Below are positions 19,267 through 28,437 of a stretch of 28,437 nucleotides of DNA, in pieces. Position 1 is the first letter of the stretch, and each line of letters starts with the position of its first letter. Source of the stretch: Plantago elongata (lineage: Eukaryota > Streptophyta > Magnoliopsida > Lamiales > Plantaginaceae). The stretch spans positions 1-28,437 of the forward strand of contig JAYMSP010001835.1 in the NCBI GenBank assembly GCA_036897095.1, given 5' to 3'. The translations under genes were made by a program, and so were the position numbers. The notes below the pieces were generated by a model that was not told the DNA's origin, searched no databases, and saw nothing but the letters and a program-made list of their open reading frames with translations.

Positions 19267-22200
19267 ATGGTGCTGGAGGTTTGTTTCTAAATTCAATCCA
19301 AAATTTACACTGTATGTTTTCGTTTTTGAATTAGGGTTCAATTTCACCTGATTGATTTGCTTTTACTGGAAACAGGCGACAATGATCTGTATTGACAATT
19401 CGGAGTGGATGAGGAACGGCGATTACTCTCCGAATCGGTTCCAAGCTCAAGCTGATGCTGTCAATTTAATCTGCGGTGCTAAGACTCAGGTGATTTTCTC
19501 ACCTTTCAGCTGGATAAGTGTATTTGTAGATGTGTGTGTGTATTTCGTATTGCTGCTTGGGGGTTTGGATTTTAATGCCTTTAGTTCCAAGTTAGTTCTT
19601 GTAGTATTGGAAGGGATTTATGTTTTTGGTTGTAATGATTTGTGATCGGTGTAGTCCAATCCGGAGAACACAGTGGGCGTCTTGACAATGGCTGGGAAAG
19701 GGGTTCGTGTGTTGGTCACCCCGACTACTGATCTTGGGAAAATCTTAGCCTGCATGCACGGTTAGCGTTCTCATCGTATCTAGCTGTTTAGTGTCTTGTT
19801 ATTTTACTGGTATCTACGCATGAGCTTCGTGAGGATTACGAGTAATGTCTGTGATTGAGCTCTTATAAGTGTTCAAAAGTAGCAACTTTTATTTACTGGT
19901 TTTTGCGTATTTTTGAGTTGAAGAAGAGAAAATATTTAGCACATATGCTTGGAGGGATGTAAGGCGTTTTAATAATTATTATATAGGTTTAGAGATTGGT
20001 GGTGAGATGAACTTGGCAGCTGGGATCCAGGTTGCTCAGTTAGCGCTCAAGCACCGTCAGAACAAGAAACAGCAACAAAGAATAATTGTCTTTGCAGGAA
20101 GGTAAGATTGTACCCTGATGTGCATTTGCAGTCGCTTGGTTAATGCTAATTTATTTTACTTTCCACTTACCCGTTTCATTGTCGTGTTTATAGTCCGGTA
20201 AAATACGAGAAGAAAGTTCTGGAACTGATTGGAAGGAAACTCAAAAAGAACAGTGTAGCTCTTGACATTGTTAATTTTGGTGAAGAGGATGGTGAAAAGA
20301 CTGAGAAACTTGAGGCATTACTTGCTGCGGTTAATAACAACGACAGTAGTCATATTGTCAATGTTCCTGCTGGCCCAACTGCTCTTTCCGACGTCCTAAT
20401 CAGGTTTTATTTAAAGCTCCAATGAAGCTTACTAAATTGAGCTTATTACCTTAACATATCTAATATCTATACCTTGTTTGTTTTACTCTGCAGTACACCC
20501 ATCTTTACTGGCGATGGCGATGGAGGGAGTGGTTTTGCTGCTGCTGCTGCAGTTGCAGCCGGTGGGGCAGGGTTTGAATTTGGCGTGGATCCAAACTTGG
20601 ATCCTGAACTTGCTCTTGCCCTCCGTGTATCTATGGAAGAGGAGAGGGCAAGGCAGGAGGCAGCTGCCAAAAAGTCTGCAGAAGGATCTTCAAAAGAAGA
20701 CCAAGGAGATGCACAGTCCACTTCTCAGGATGCAACCATGTCAGATTTGGGAGCTGGAACCTCAGAACCTGAAAAGAAAACACATGATATGATGGTACAT
20801 GCCTCTTTCCACATCAATTCTCTTTTATCATGCTATCTGTCTGTATTTTTGTAAAACTTGTGCAAGTTTCTTTCTACACCCGCCCTGAAAAAAATCAGGT
20901 TAATGTACTATCTTTTGATGGATCAATATTATATTGTCTACTATATTGAATCTACGTGATGGGCTTTAGCGTATGTTTCAACATAATGCTTTTTCTTGAC
21001 ACTGCATCTCGAGATCGTGCACGATGGTTTACAATAAATTGATACTGGATGGATTGAAACTCTCATTTAAGTTTCTTTAGCTTAATTTTCTATGAGAATC
21101 CTTCCATTATTTGATTGCCTAGTGGTTCAATGAATGCTGTTGATAGGCTGTCGCTGTTTCTAAAAGAGCATTTTGATTATCTTATGGAAGCCATTATTGT
21201 TTATTGTACATTGTATGCTTCTGCCAAGTTATGTTCTATAGTAATTAGAACACAATGACATGATGCAAGAAAAAAAGCAGATGTGTTTGTTCTAGGTTGC
21301 TTGTTTGATTCCGCAAAATCTTATGATGTACAATGAGGTAGCTTTTCTATTAAAACCTGAATTAGCTACAAGATTTATAGCCCCTTTAAATGGTCCACTT
21401 TGTTGGATTTGAATCTTCATGCTTTTCCACTTCCTGTTCACGACTTCATGTTCGTACATGACACTTGGATCTAAAACTTGGTTTGGTACAGGATGATGAG
21501 AATGCACTACTACAACAAGCACTGGCAATGTCCATGGATGATGCATCAACAAATATTGTCATACGGGACACTGACATGGCAGATGCATCAGCAGATGATC
21601 ATGATCTTCAACTGGGTGAGGACCTCTATTTGCTACACTGTATTCGTTCTTTTCTCCATTTCCATTTTTCTTTTCTGTGGGATCTCACTATTGGTTAAAT
21701 GTTACTAGTAGACTAGGTGTGTGTGTCTAGGTCATAATATATGTAGTTTTCATCTAAACCCTTCAATTCAGGTTTTATTTTTAATACACAAATTGGACTG
21801 AATCATGCTAGTTGATAATTCTTGAGATCTGGGTACTTGGCAATACAAATAGTTTAACTTCAATTTGAGTCAATGACTACATTCTTTCCTGGACTGATAA
21901 CTGAAGACTATAGTTTGAATGGTGTACTATATAGTTTATATGATATCTTTTTTATAGCCTTAGTCAGTAAAGGAATGCTACAGTGCTTGTTTCCTGCAGA
22001 CTGTGCTTTGAGTGATTGTTAGGTTGCATAATTATGTTTGAATTGTATGTCACTCCATATATCTGAGATGATATTTTCTCCCGGTGCTTGTGGCAGCCCT
22101 TCAATTGTCTGTGCAAGAAAGTGCAGCAGATCAATCTACATCGACCGATATGAGTAAGCTGTTGGCAGATCAATCATTTGTCTCTAATGTCCTTGCTTCG

Positions 22201-23303
22201 GTAAGAATTCTGTACCTACTACCCATTCTTTTTTACCTTTTATTTTAAAATATTCAGCTCGAATACAAAGCTGATAGAATGCTCTCAACTATCCCTCCCT
22301 AATTGACATAATCTTCCTTGGGCTGTTTTCTTCAACAGCTACCAGGAGTTGATCCAAATGATCCTCATGTGAAAGAATTACTTGCTTCAATGCAGAATCC
22401 ATCTGAGGTGAGTTTGCAGTTTATTATATCCCGAATGTAAATTCAATTCTGTCATTCTCCTACCATAGTTTTTAATTTAGTCATAGCTTCTACGTGTTTT
22501 ACTTTGTTGATTGGAGTCGTGAGATGTAAGCTTTAAATTATAGGGAAGAGGTGCTATAGCATCCCACTTGATTTTACTTGAGCCAGATAAATATTTTATG
22601 ACAGTATAAAGTCTCCATATTACTATTTTAAGCTATGAGGGCGAATTAGGGCAATTTTGTAATACACTTCCATTCTAGCTTGAATATGTGTAACGCTGCA
22701 AATCATTCTATACAAAATTGAATACTCGTGGTTCTTTAGTGACAACTCCATCCGGTTCAAGATTGTCATTTTGTAAATGATATATGGATTCTTATTTTGT
22801 CTATATAACGTGTTGGCACAAATGTATCAGGAGCATGCATGCTGTTCTTTTATGGATTCTTCACCTTTTTCAGCTCAGTATTTCGACAGTTGATTTGTGT
22901 CTACATATTTGGATTTAGCAGTTGTTGGATCAAAGTCTTGTTTTGATTTCATCTGTGGAAATTTTCTTTTCATCTTTGAAATGTTAGGACAGCCCTGCAT
23001 ATTCGTTATTCGTAATTATTCCTTGGCCTGATATTCCTCATTCATAGTACAATTAATCTCTACTTTTTTGTTTACATGGGAATATTATATGAATATGAAA
23101 ATGCAAGCTTCATCATGAAATGAAAAATTGATATAGCATTTGTACCATCAAATTATCATAGTAGACTTTGTTTTTGCTCGGATGTTGTTTGACCTTGTAC
23201 TTCAGCTACCTCATATTTTGTCCTTTGCTTTAGTACTGATTTGTGCTAGTTACAGCCTAAGAAGGATGAAGAGAAGGAACAGAAAGAAGAAGAAAAGAAG
23301 TGA
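19267..23303 (+). CDS. RPN10: 26S proteasome non-ATPase regulatory subunit 4 (RPN10), complete, 10 exons
   Basis: Exons, all joining in frame at GT-AG sites: 19267-19278, 19376-19489, 19655-19760, 19987-20101, 20194-20403, 20494-20794, 21492-21615, 22097-22200, 22339-22407 and 23256-23303. The product has 400 residues; Arabidopsis RPN10 has 386. Residues 2-190 are the von Willebrand A domain ([20 protein letters not shown] at the start, [23 protein letters not shown]), which docks the subunit between proteasome lid and base. Three ubiquitin-interacting motifs follow: [13 protein letters not shown] (about 222-236), [15 protein letters not shown] (289-303) and [12 protein letters not shown] (325-336). 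A Gly/Ala-rich linker (190-215) precedes them, and the C-terminus is a Lys/Glu tail. The protein binds polyubiquitin chains and delivers substrates to the 26S proteasome in cytosol and nucleus. The first exon carries only four codons. No disabling change is seen, so the gene should be functional. Confidence 0.98.
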
Positions 23304-23904
23304 AATGGGACATCTTATCCACTTTCGGGTTTAATATCAAGCTTGCAAATCTCAGAGTTTCCGAAATTCTCACCCTGTGCTGTAGCCTTTGGTCCGTTAA
23401 GCAACATGTTAATTTATCTTGCACAGGTCCATTAGTCATTCCGGACATGCGAGGTTGACATCGTATTCTATTTGGATCAAATCGAATTTATCTCATGACA
23501 ATATGTAGATGTATGGATTGTACTGTCTTTACGTTACATTTGGTATTGGTTTCTAAGCCGTTCTCTCAAATGTCCGAAGTACAAGTCTCTAGTGGTGTTG
23601 GTGAACATCTTTGGCTCCTTAATTTGGTGTGTCATATCCAGCTAAAGAGATTAAGATTTTGCTGTAATCTCTTGAAAACCTGAGCAAATGGTTTTTTGCA
23701 TATATGTTTATGCACAGTTTGATGATGATTCGGATTGTTAATTGGGGGACGATTTTTTACAAAAATTGTAAATAATACAAATTTTGTTGCAGTTTACAAA
23801 AGTTCAATAACTTGAAAAATTACTTTTTAATCAAAAAGAAAATCTAAACAAGTTCAGCTTCTAAAAAACACAATTAAATTGATGAACGTGAAGATGCTAA
23901 CATA
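23304..23904. other. RPN10 3' region and gene-free stretch
   Basis: The first few hundred bases after the stop codon must hold the RPN10 3' UTR. No perfect AATAAA was seen, which is common in plants. From about 23740 the DNA is AT-rich and may be the left arm of array copy D. Confidence 0.4.
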
Positions 23905-24108
23905 TTGGAGCTTCGGTGATTGGATTGGAAAAATTTACTGGAGGGAGCTGTGTTTAGCTCCGACCAGTCAGCTCTGATGTGGATCTGTGCACACAACTCT
24001 CAGATTGGAGTGGTGCAGCTTCGATGTCGGAGCTATCTGGAAGTCGTGATGGCTGCCAGAAGCGTGAGTAGCAGCCACGCTGATTGCAGTAGCCCTCATG
24101 GCTGCCAC
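23905..24108. repeat. Palindromic GGAGCT/AGCTCC array, copy D
   Basis: GGAGCTTCGGTGATTGGATTGG, GGAGGGAGCTGTGTTTAGCTCC, CAGCTCTGATG, ATTGGAGTGG, CAGCTTCGATGTCGGAGCT, then GCTGCC/GGCAGC-type words (CTGCCAGAAGCGTGA, GCAGCCACGC) form a block like those of copies A-C. The array resumes after the hAT element as GCTGCCACAAGCGTGATTTGG. No terminal repeats were identified, so its membership of the same family is inferred from the words only. Confidence 0.45.
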
Positions 24109-24439
24109 CAGGGCTGTTCAAAATCCGGTCCAAACCGAAAAATGAACCAGATCAGGATAGGATATTCCGGTTTGGGCTGGATCGGATCCTTACCGGTTTG
24201 GTTTCCAGTTGATATAATAGTTATATTTCGGTTCCAGTTAAAAACTGATAAATCCTGTCCATAACCGGAAAAACCGAAATGCTAATTAATGTAGTGAAAT
24301 ATCCTAAAATGTTAACTCATAATTCTCCTACTTTGTTGAAATATATTGGAAATTAAGCTATATATGACGGTCACACAATCATCAAAATAATAATTGGCAC
24401 TAATTACTACTCAAACATAATAGCATGTCAAAGCATTTG

Positions 24440-24640
24440 TAGCCGAGTGACAAGCTGAGACACCCTGTAATCATGAGGTCACGAGTTTGATTCTCCGAAA
24501 TGGATGATTATATTCTCTGAATAGAGATTGGTGTTGATTTGCATATAGAATCGAATTGATAAATTCGTCTTCTTGAACAATGTAATTGTAATGCTATATT
24601 TGATGTTTAATAATAAATATAATATATTTTTAATTTATCA
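24440..24640 (+). mobile_element. tRNA-derived SINE-like sequence inside the hAT element
   Basis: GTAGCCGAGTGACAAGCTGAGACACCC resembles the D-arm of a Leu/Ser-type tRNA. ATCATGAGGTCACGAGTTTGATTCTCC follows at the spacing expected for the anticodon and T-arm (box B). A unique body runs on to an AT-rich end. Boundaries are approximate. Confidence 0.5.
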
Positions 24641-25034
24641 ATTATATTAACTTTCCTATCTAATAAACACACTACTTAAGCTTAAATTCATGGTACAAAG
24701 AAGGGGCAGTCAATCTGCAGTACAATGTCTAGAAGATGTTTGGTCTTAGCCCATGCCCATTTATGAAATTTGTATATAGCTACATAACCTATAAAAGCAC
24801 CTATAAAACATAGGTATGAAGGCTATGCTCTAAACCTAGCCGTACTGTTCTTGGTTCTATCATCAGCTAGCATCCCATTACAGTTTCAATGTGATTAATA
24901 CGTTGCCCAACGTCAATTAATCCAATCCATTGTTGCCCAACTAACTCATTAACAACGTCCTTAATTTGTGAAGATTTCCCAATTCTGTTTGGCAACCAAA
25001 ATCTCAATTTGTAAACAAACCAAGCTGCAAGATA

Positions 25035-25330
25035 ATGGGCTTCGGGGAAGAAGAAGAGGTGCCTACAGAAGCTCGTTTCCGGCGCGGGGTTGTAATAGAA
25101 AAGATTTCTCCTCAACAGGGCAAGTCCTCGGTTTGCAGTAGTCGTGTAGTCCTTTTCTTTCGTTCTTACTGCACCAATTGTAAGTAATCGGTTTACTTTT
25201 TGTGTGATAGTTCCAGACAAGTTGAAGGGGAAAGACAAGGTAGTTAATGAGGATTCAGATACTAGTTTTTACTCAGAAAGTGAACATGAAGGTTTGAACT
25301 GCATGATGTTCCCAATGAAAACAGTAGCCC
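25035..25330 (+). pseudogene. Possible captured gene fragment inside the hAT element
   Basis: From the ATG at about 25038 the frame reads MGFGEEEEVPTEARFRRGVV and stays open for 51 codons. About 25210-25290 reads VPDKLKGKDKVVNED and SFYSESEHEG, a charged, protein-like stretch, preceded by TGTGATAG, a possible acceptor. Codon use and GC content stand out from the AT-rich flanks. I do not recognise the protein. hAT elements can carry pieces of host genes, which would explain it; chance cannot be excluded. Confidence 0.3.
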
Positions 25331-25725
25331 ACACCTATAGCAAGCTAAGCTAACTACAATGTTTTACATTGGAAACAGGCGAAAATGGAAGAATTTGTAT
25401 AGGAGTAGCAACAGACCTAATTTACCCAAAAAGAAACTAATTAATAATCAATGCTCTATTAACTATAAATGAATGTATACCAACGTTAATACTGTAATTG
25501 CAAGTTTCTTGCTTTTCTATGGTTTGCCACTGTTTGTTAAGACAACATTAATTGCAATAGTTTTTTTCTTTTATTTTAAATATTGATTCAATCCGGTCCA
25601 AACGCTCCAACTCCGGATCCGAACCGAAATAAACCGTATGCTTCCGGATCGGGTTCCGGGCTGCATAATTTAACAATTTCGCTTCTGGTACCGATTTTAA
25701 AGCTTCAAACACCCCTAGCTGCCAC

Positions 25726-26484
25726 AAGCGTGATTTGGCAACGTCACACGCTACAAAACATTTACAATATTTTTCAATCGTTTCTAAGTGTTTTTGAATT
25801 TTTTTAAACATAATTTTAGCTAATTTAAACATACTTATGCAATAAAAGATAAATAATAACTAAAATATTAAATTAAAACAATACAATACGTCTTTTAAGT
25901 CATCTTCATTGGAATAATCTGGTCAATATTTATAGGGTATAGTAGTTTTTTTTTTTTTGTTATGCTAACGTACATATTTATTTATTTTCGAAGATGTAAG
26001 TGTTTTAGAAGTTTTACGGGTAAAATGTGACTTCTTTTATATTTATATTACTTGAAGAGTCTTTTACAATATTTAAAAATGTACCATGAGTTTAACATGC
26101 TCTTAATTTATAGACAAGGATATAAATGATATATGCCATTAACATATTATTAATCTCAGTAAAATTTTGTATTCGTAAGAGAGTGAGGGTTTGATATATC
26201 AAAATATTGAGATTCGTCAAACTAATATAATTATTTTGTCAATTTGGATTTGCCCTACAAAATTGTATTTTTGTAATCACTATTAAAATCAAGGTTAGTC
26301 AAAGTCACGAAATTATTTAATCGACCTAGAACTTCATACATTGAAAAAGAAATGAAGCAATCACTCTAAAATACTTCATTTATCCACCAGAATTTCTTAC
26401 ATTTAATATTTTTAAACATCCCACAAAACTTGTCACACACTAAAAATAAAACTATCTCACATATGTATTTGCTAAAATTCATGA
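25726..26484. other. Gene-free AT-rich stretch with a Stowaway-like half end
   Basis: TACTTCATTTATCCACCAGAA at about 26372 resembles a Stowaway-like MITE end, and the AT-rich sequence after it fits, but no partner end was found nearby. The rest is AT-rich with no recognised feature. Confidence 0.4.
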
Positions 26485-27330
26485 TGTTATGACCTAATAT
26501 ACAAACCTAGTGATTTACGAGTCCATTTTAGCCTCACACACAGGTGAGATCTAAAGGCTGGTTAGCTAATAGACCTAGTTGAGTCATCCAGCCAACCATG
26601 TAGTCTACATGCTACCTACTTCACTTAGCCAACCAACCAGATACTAGACTAGCCATACCACCTTGCTCATTCACTCAAGTCAACCTTGCTTACTTGACCT
26701 TGTCAACCATCCAAATGGTTGATAAGCTTACTAGCTCACTAATTATCTATGTTGACCTTGCCAATCATCCAGCTGACAAGCTCTAGCTCATTAGAAGGCT
26801 AGTCAGCCCTCCTCATATAGTCAACATAGCAAGTCAACTAACTATTTAAACAAGAGGCCGGAAGTGACTCACTGAACTACATGAGATGTCGTCCAACCCA
26901 CTTAATGGTGTGGGACGAGCCAACCCTAAATAAGAGTGATTCTAACGGATGGATGACTCTATATGAAAAGTAAGTGAAGGAGGGGTGGATTGAGACGGTG
27001 TTAAACTCTAACAATCTCTCTCACGCTATAATTTCTCTCTAGCTTTCTAGTTAACCCTCCTAACCATCCATTTTCACCCACCTGAACTTCCCATTGCCCA
27101 CCAGCTACCTTACCTTAATAAGGTCAGTTAGTTTTTCATATGTACTCAACCATCTCTGCGAAACCGACCCAAATGACATGTCGACTCTCTTCATCTATCT
27201 ATCCACCTCCTCTTTCAATTATAATATCTTCTACTACAAATTTGCTAATTTGAGCGTGGAATTCCTCTGGTCGGCATCATGCCATTGTCATCCTCACGGC
27301 TCTAGCTTCTCGGTGTTGACGTTCCCTTGC
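26485..27330 (+). mobile_element. Possible LTR (solo) fragment
   Basis: The block differs sharply in composition from its AT-rich flanks. It begins near TGTTATGACC, a common start of gypsy-type plant LTRs, and near its right end has TTTGAGCGTGGAATTCCTCTGGTCGGCATC-like text typical of such LTRs. A TATA-like CTCTATATGA lies at about 26968. CCAACCATCC/CAATCATCCAGC words recur in its first half. No target duplication or firm CA end was found, so both boundaries are uncertain. Confidence 0.4.
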
Positions 27331-27606
27331 ATGTTGTCAATGTTCTAAGGCTATGTCACTTCGACTAAAATTTATTGAACTGAAATATAGTGTAAAATAT
27401 AATTAAGTATAAATAAATTGAATTGAACTGAAATAGTTTTTAATTGGAAATAACAAAGTCTAATTCATCTAATAATTTTGAACGAAAATTGTTAAGTGCT
27501 CACATTACTAAACACATAGTAATAAACAATCTTCTTCATTTTGTATGCAAATTACACATTTTTATCTCCATTTTTTAAAAGTAGAATACGAATTTATCCG
27601 GAAACC
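27331..27606. other. Gene-free stretch, upstream region of the right-edge gene
   Basis: AT-rich DNA leading to the TATA box at 27607. No further regulatory site could be assigned. Confidence 0.35.
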
Positions 27607-27615
27607 TATATAAAA
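27607..27615 (+). promoter_or_regulatory. TATA box of the right-edge gene
   Basis: TATATAAAA is followed by a purine-rich leader (GAGGGAGAGAG...) and an ATG at 27694. Transcription would start near 27640. Spacing and leader are typical of a plant promoter. Confidence 0.7.
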
Positions 27616-27693
27616 GGAGCAATAGAAAGCGGAGGGAGAGAGTAGTAAAGAGAGAAGAAACAAATCATCGACAAATTTAGCAGAAATTCAGCC

Positions 27694-27708
27694 ATGAAAG
27701 ATTACGAG
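27694..27708 (+). CDS. First coding exon of an unidentified gene (partial)
   Basis: ATG AAA GAT TAC GAG encodes MKDYE and is followed at once by GTAACT, a fitting splice donor. The leader has no upstream ATG after the TATA box. The rest of the gene must begin beyond a long first intron (from 27709), and no later exon could be recognised before the right edge. Five residues are too few to name a family. Confidence 0.55.
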
Positions 27709-28437
27709 GTAACTCCTCGTCTCCGATTAATAACCCCATTTTATGCTCAATAGCCTCTGAAATTTTCAATTGTGCGGCTTCTCGATTAGCTTAGCTCCTT
27801 AATTGTTGAGTTTGATTAGTTAGGGCACCATATCGCACTATGATTACTTTTCCTTGATAGTAAACTGTATGAGCTTCCGATGTACATAAAGTATGTTCGA
27901 TTTAATTTTCCTTGATTTGTGCTGTGTTGTTTTTGAGCGACAAGTCATCCTGATGTGAAATGAAGTACTTGCACTGTAATCTGTAAAAAAATTTCAGATT
28001 TTAATCATTGGAATTGAAGATTATTGTTTTCGAGATGTGTTTAGGGTGGGCTAGCATATCTTGTTTGTGAATACTACGCACCTATAGTTCCGTTTAGTTT
28101 GTTGCGAGGTCCTGCCAAATGGGTACAATTCTAAGTTTCTAGGTATGTATTAGACTATCAATCGATGTTGATAGCACTGTAAGCTGATAACCTGTTGGAG
28201 TAAATCTTGAAAGTCTGCATAGTAATTGGTAAGGACTTATTCACTGCAACGGTCCCTAGTGTTTCAAAGTTCAAACATAGCTCGTGAACGTGGGTAACAT
28301 CTAGCGAGTACACCTTTTGATGCCTTAGTATCTAGAAATGGTGAGGTTTGTTTCACTTTTATGTGTCCTTTCGGTGGGTATACTCTTTATACCTCATGTG
28401 TATGTGTTGTGAACGTTTGTAGGTGGGGGTGGGGGTG
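27709..28437 (+). other. Probable first intron of the right-edge gene
   Basis: T-rich, plant-intron-like DNA with no recognised exon. It ends at the window edge in a G-rich run (GTGGGGGTGGGGGTG). Confidence 0.4.

Larger units (their letters stand above)
24109..25717. mobile_element. Non-autonomous hAT element with 8-bp target duplication (1609 bp)
   Basis: GCTGCCAC occurs at 24101-24108 and 25718-25725, a perfect 8-bp target duplication. The ends are CAGGGCTGTTCAAA and, reverse complemented, TAGGGGTGTTTGAA, the classic short hAT inverted repeats. Both ends bear many CCGGT/ACCGG/CCGAAC words (24123-24285 and 25592-25695). The interior has no transposase. It holds a SINE-like piece (about 24440-24640) and an exon-like patch (25035-25330). 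Confidence 0.92.

Noticed and set aside
20467..20721. Minus-strand frame opposite RPN10 exon 6
   Set aside because: Shadow of the Gly/Ala-rich RPN10 coding exon.
24867..25238. 123-codon minus-strand frame in the hAT element
   Set aside because: No motif; the plus-strand stretch from 25038 looks more protein-like.
27631..27645. GGAGGGAGAGAGTA as the missing right end of the Stowaway-like sequence at 26372
   Set aside because: It is part of the purine-rich leader of the right-edge gene and no inverted match extends beyond a few bases.

Overview
This window is nuclear DNA of a flowering plant. It has spliced plant genes with GT-AG introns, an initiator-Met-primed Ty1/copia retrotransposon, a plant-type Helitron helicase, hAT, Tourist-like and Stowaway-like elements, and AT-rich intergenic DNA. 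It is probably a dicot; the species cannot be named from the sequence.

Only three genes can be supported. (1) A short, four-exon rhodanese/sulfurtransferase gene (STR16/17/18 type) lies on the minus strand at 4652-5515. Its usual last exon is not found. (2) A complete ten-exon RPN10 gene, the ubiquitin-receptor subunit of the 26S proteasome, lies on the plus strand at 19267-23303 and encodes 400 residues. Its vWA domain and three ubiquitin-interacting motifs are intact, and TGGGC motifs lie upstream. (3) The first exon of an unidentified gene with a clear TATA box sits near the right edge (27607-27708). A 163-codon minus-strand ORF at 18249-18740 is unrecognised.

The rest is a layered transposon graveyard. 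1-2447: inverted, decayed copia element (LTR, primer site, gag, protease, integrase). 2474-2957: Tourist-like MITE. 3024-3984: hAT element. 4351-4606: Stowaway-like MITE in or beyond the last sulfurtransferase intron. 6150-6560: degenerate CATCATT-rich array. 7370-7443: dead tRNA-Ile copy. 8741-9553: copy A of a terminal-inverted-repeat family carrying an array of short palindromic GGAGCT/AGCTCC words. 10416-11283: foldback element with ~200-bp arms. 11964-12837: hAT element with an 8-bp target duplication and a GC-rich leader-like interior. 13247-13412: SINE. 13614-15164: copy B of the array family, split by a solo LTR (13728-14583). 15163-16820: a segment bounded by inverted Helitron 3' ends, holding array copy C and a decayed Helitron helicase. 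17424-18049: Tourist-like MITE. 18060-19060: tandem repeats running into the RPN10 promoter. 23905-24100: a fourth array (D), split by a 1.6-kb hAT element (24109-25717). 26485-27330: possible solo LTR.

The most notable observations are the array-bearing repeat family (three or four copies, with nesting that confirms its structure), the tail-to-tail Helitron ends, the sulfurtransferase gene lacking its last exon, and a 16-base exact match to the Illumina adapter inside the solo LTR, which points to an assembly artefact.
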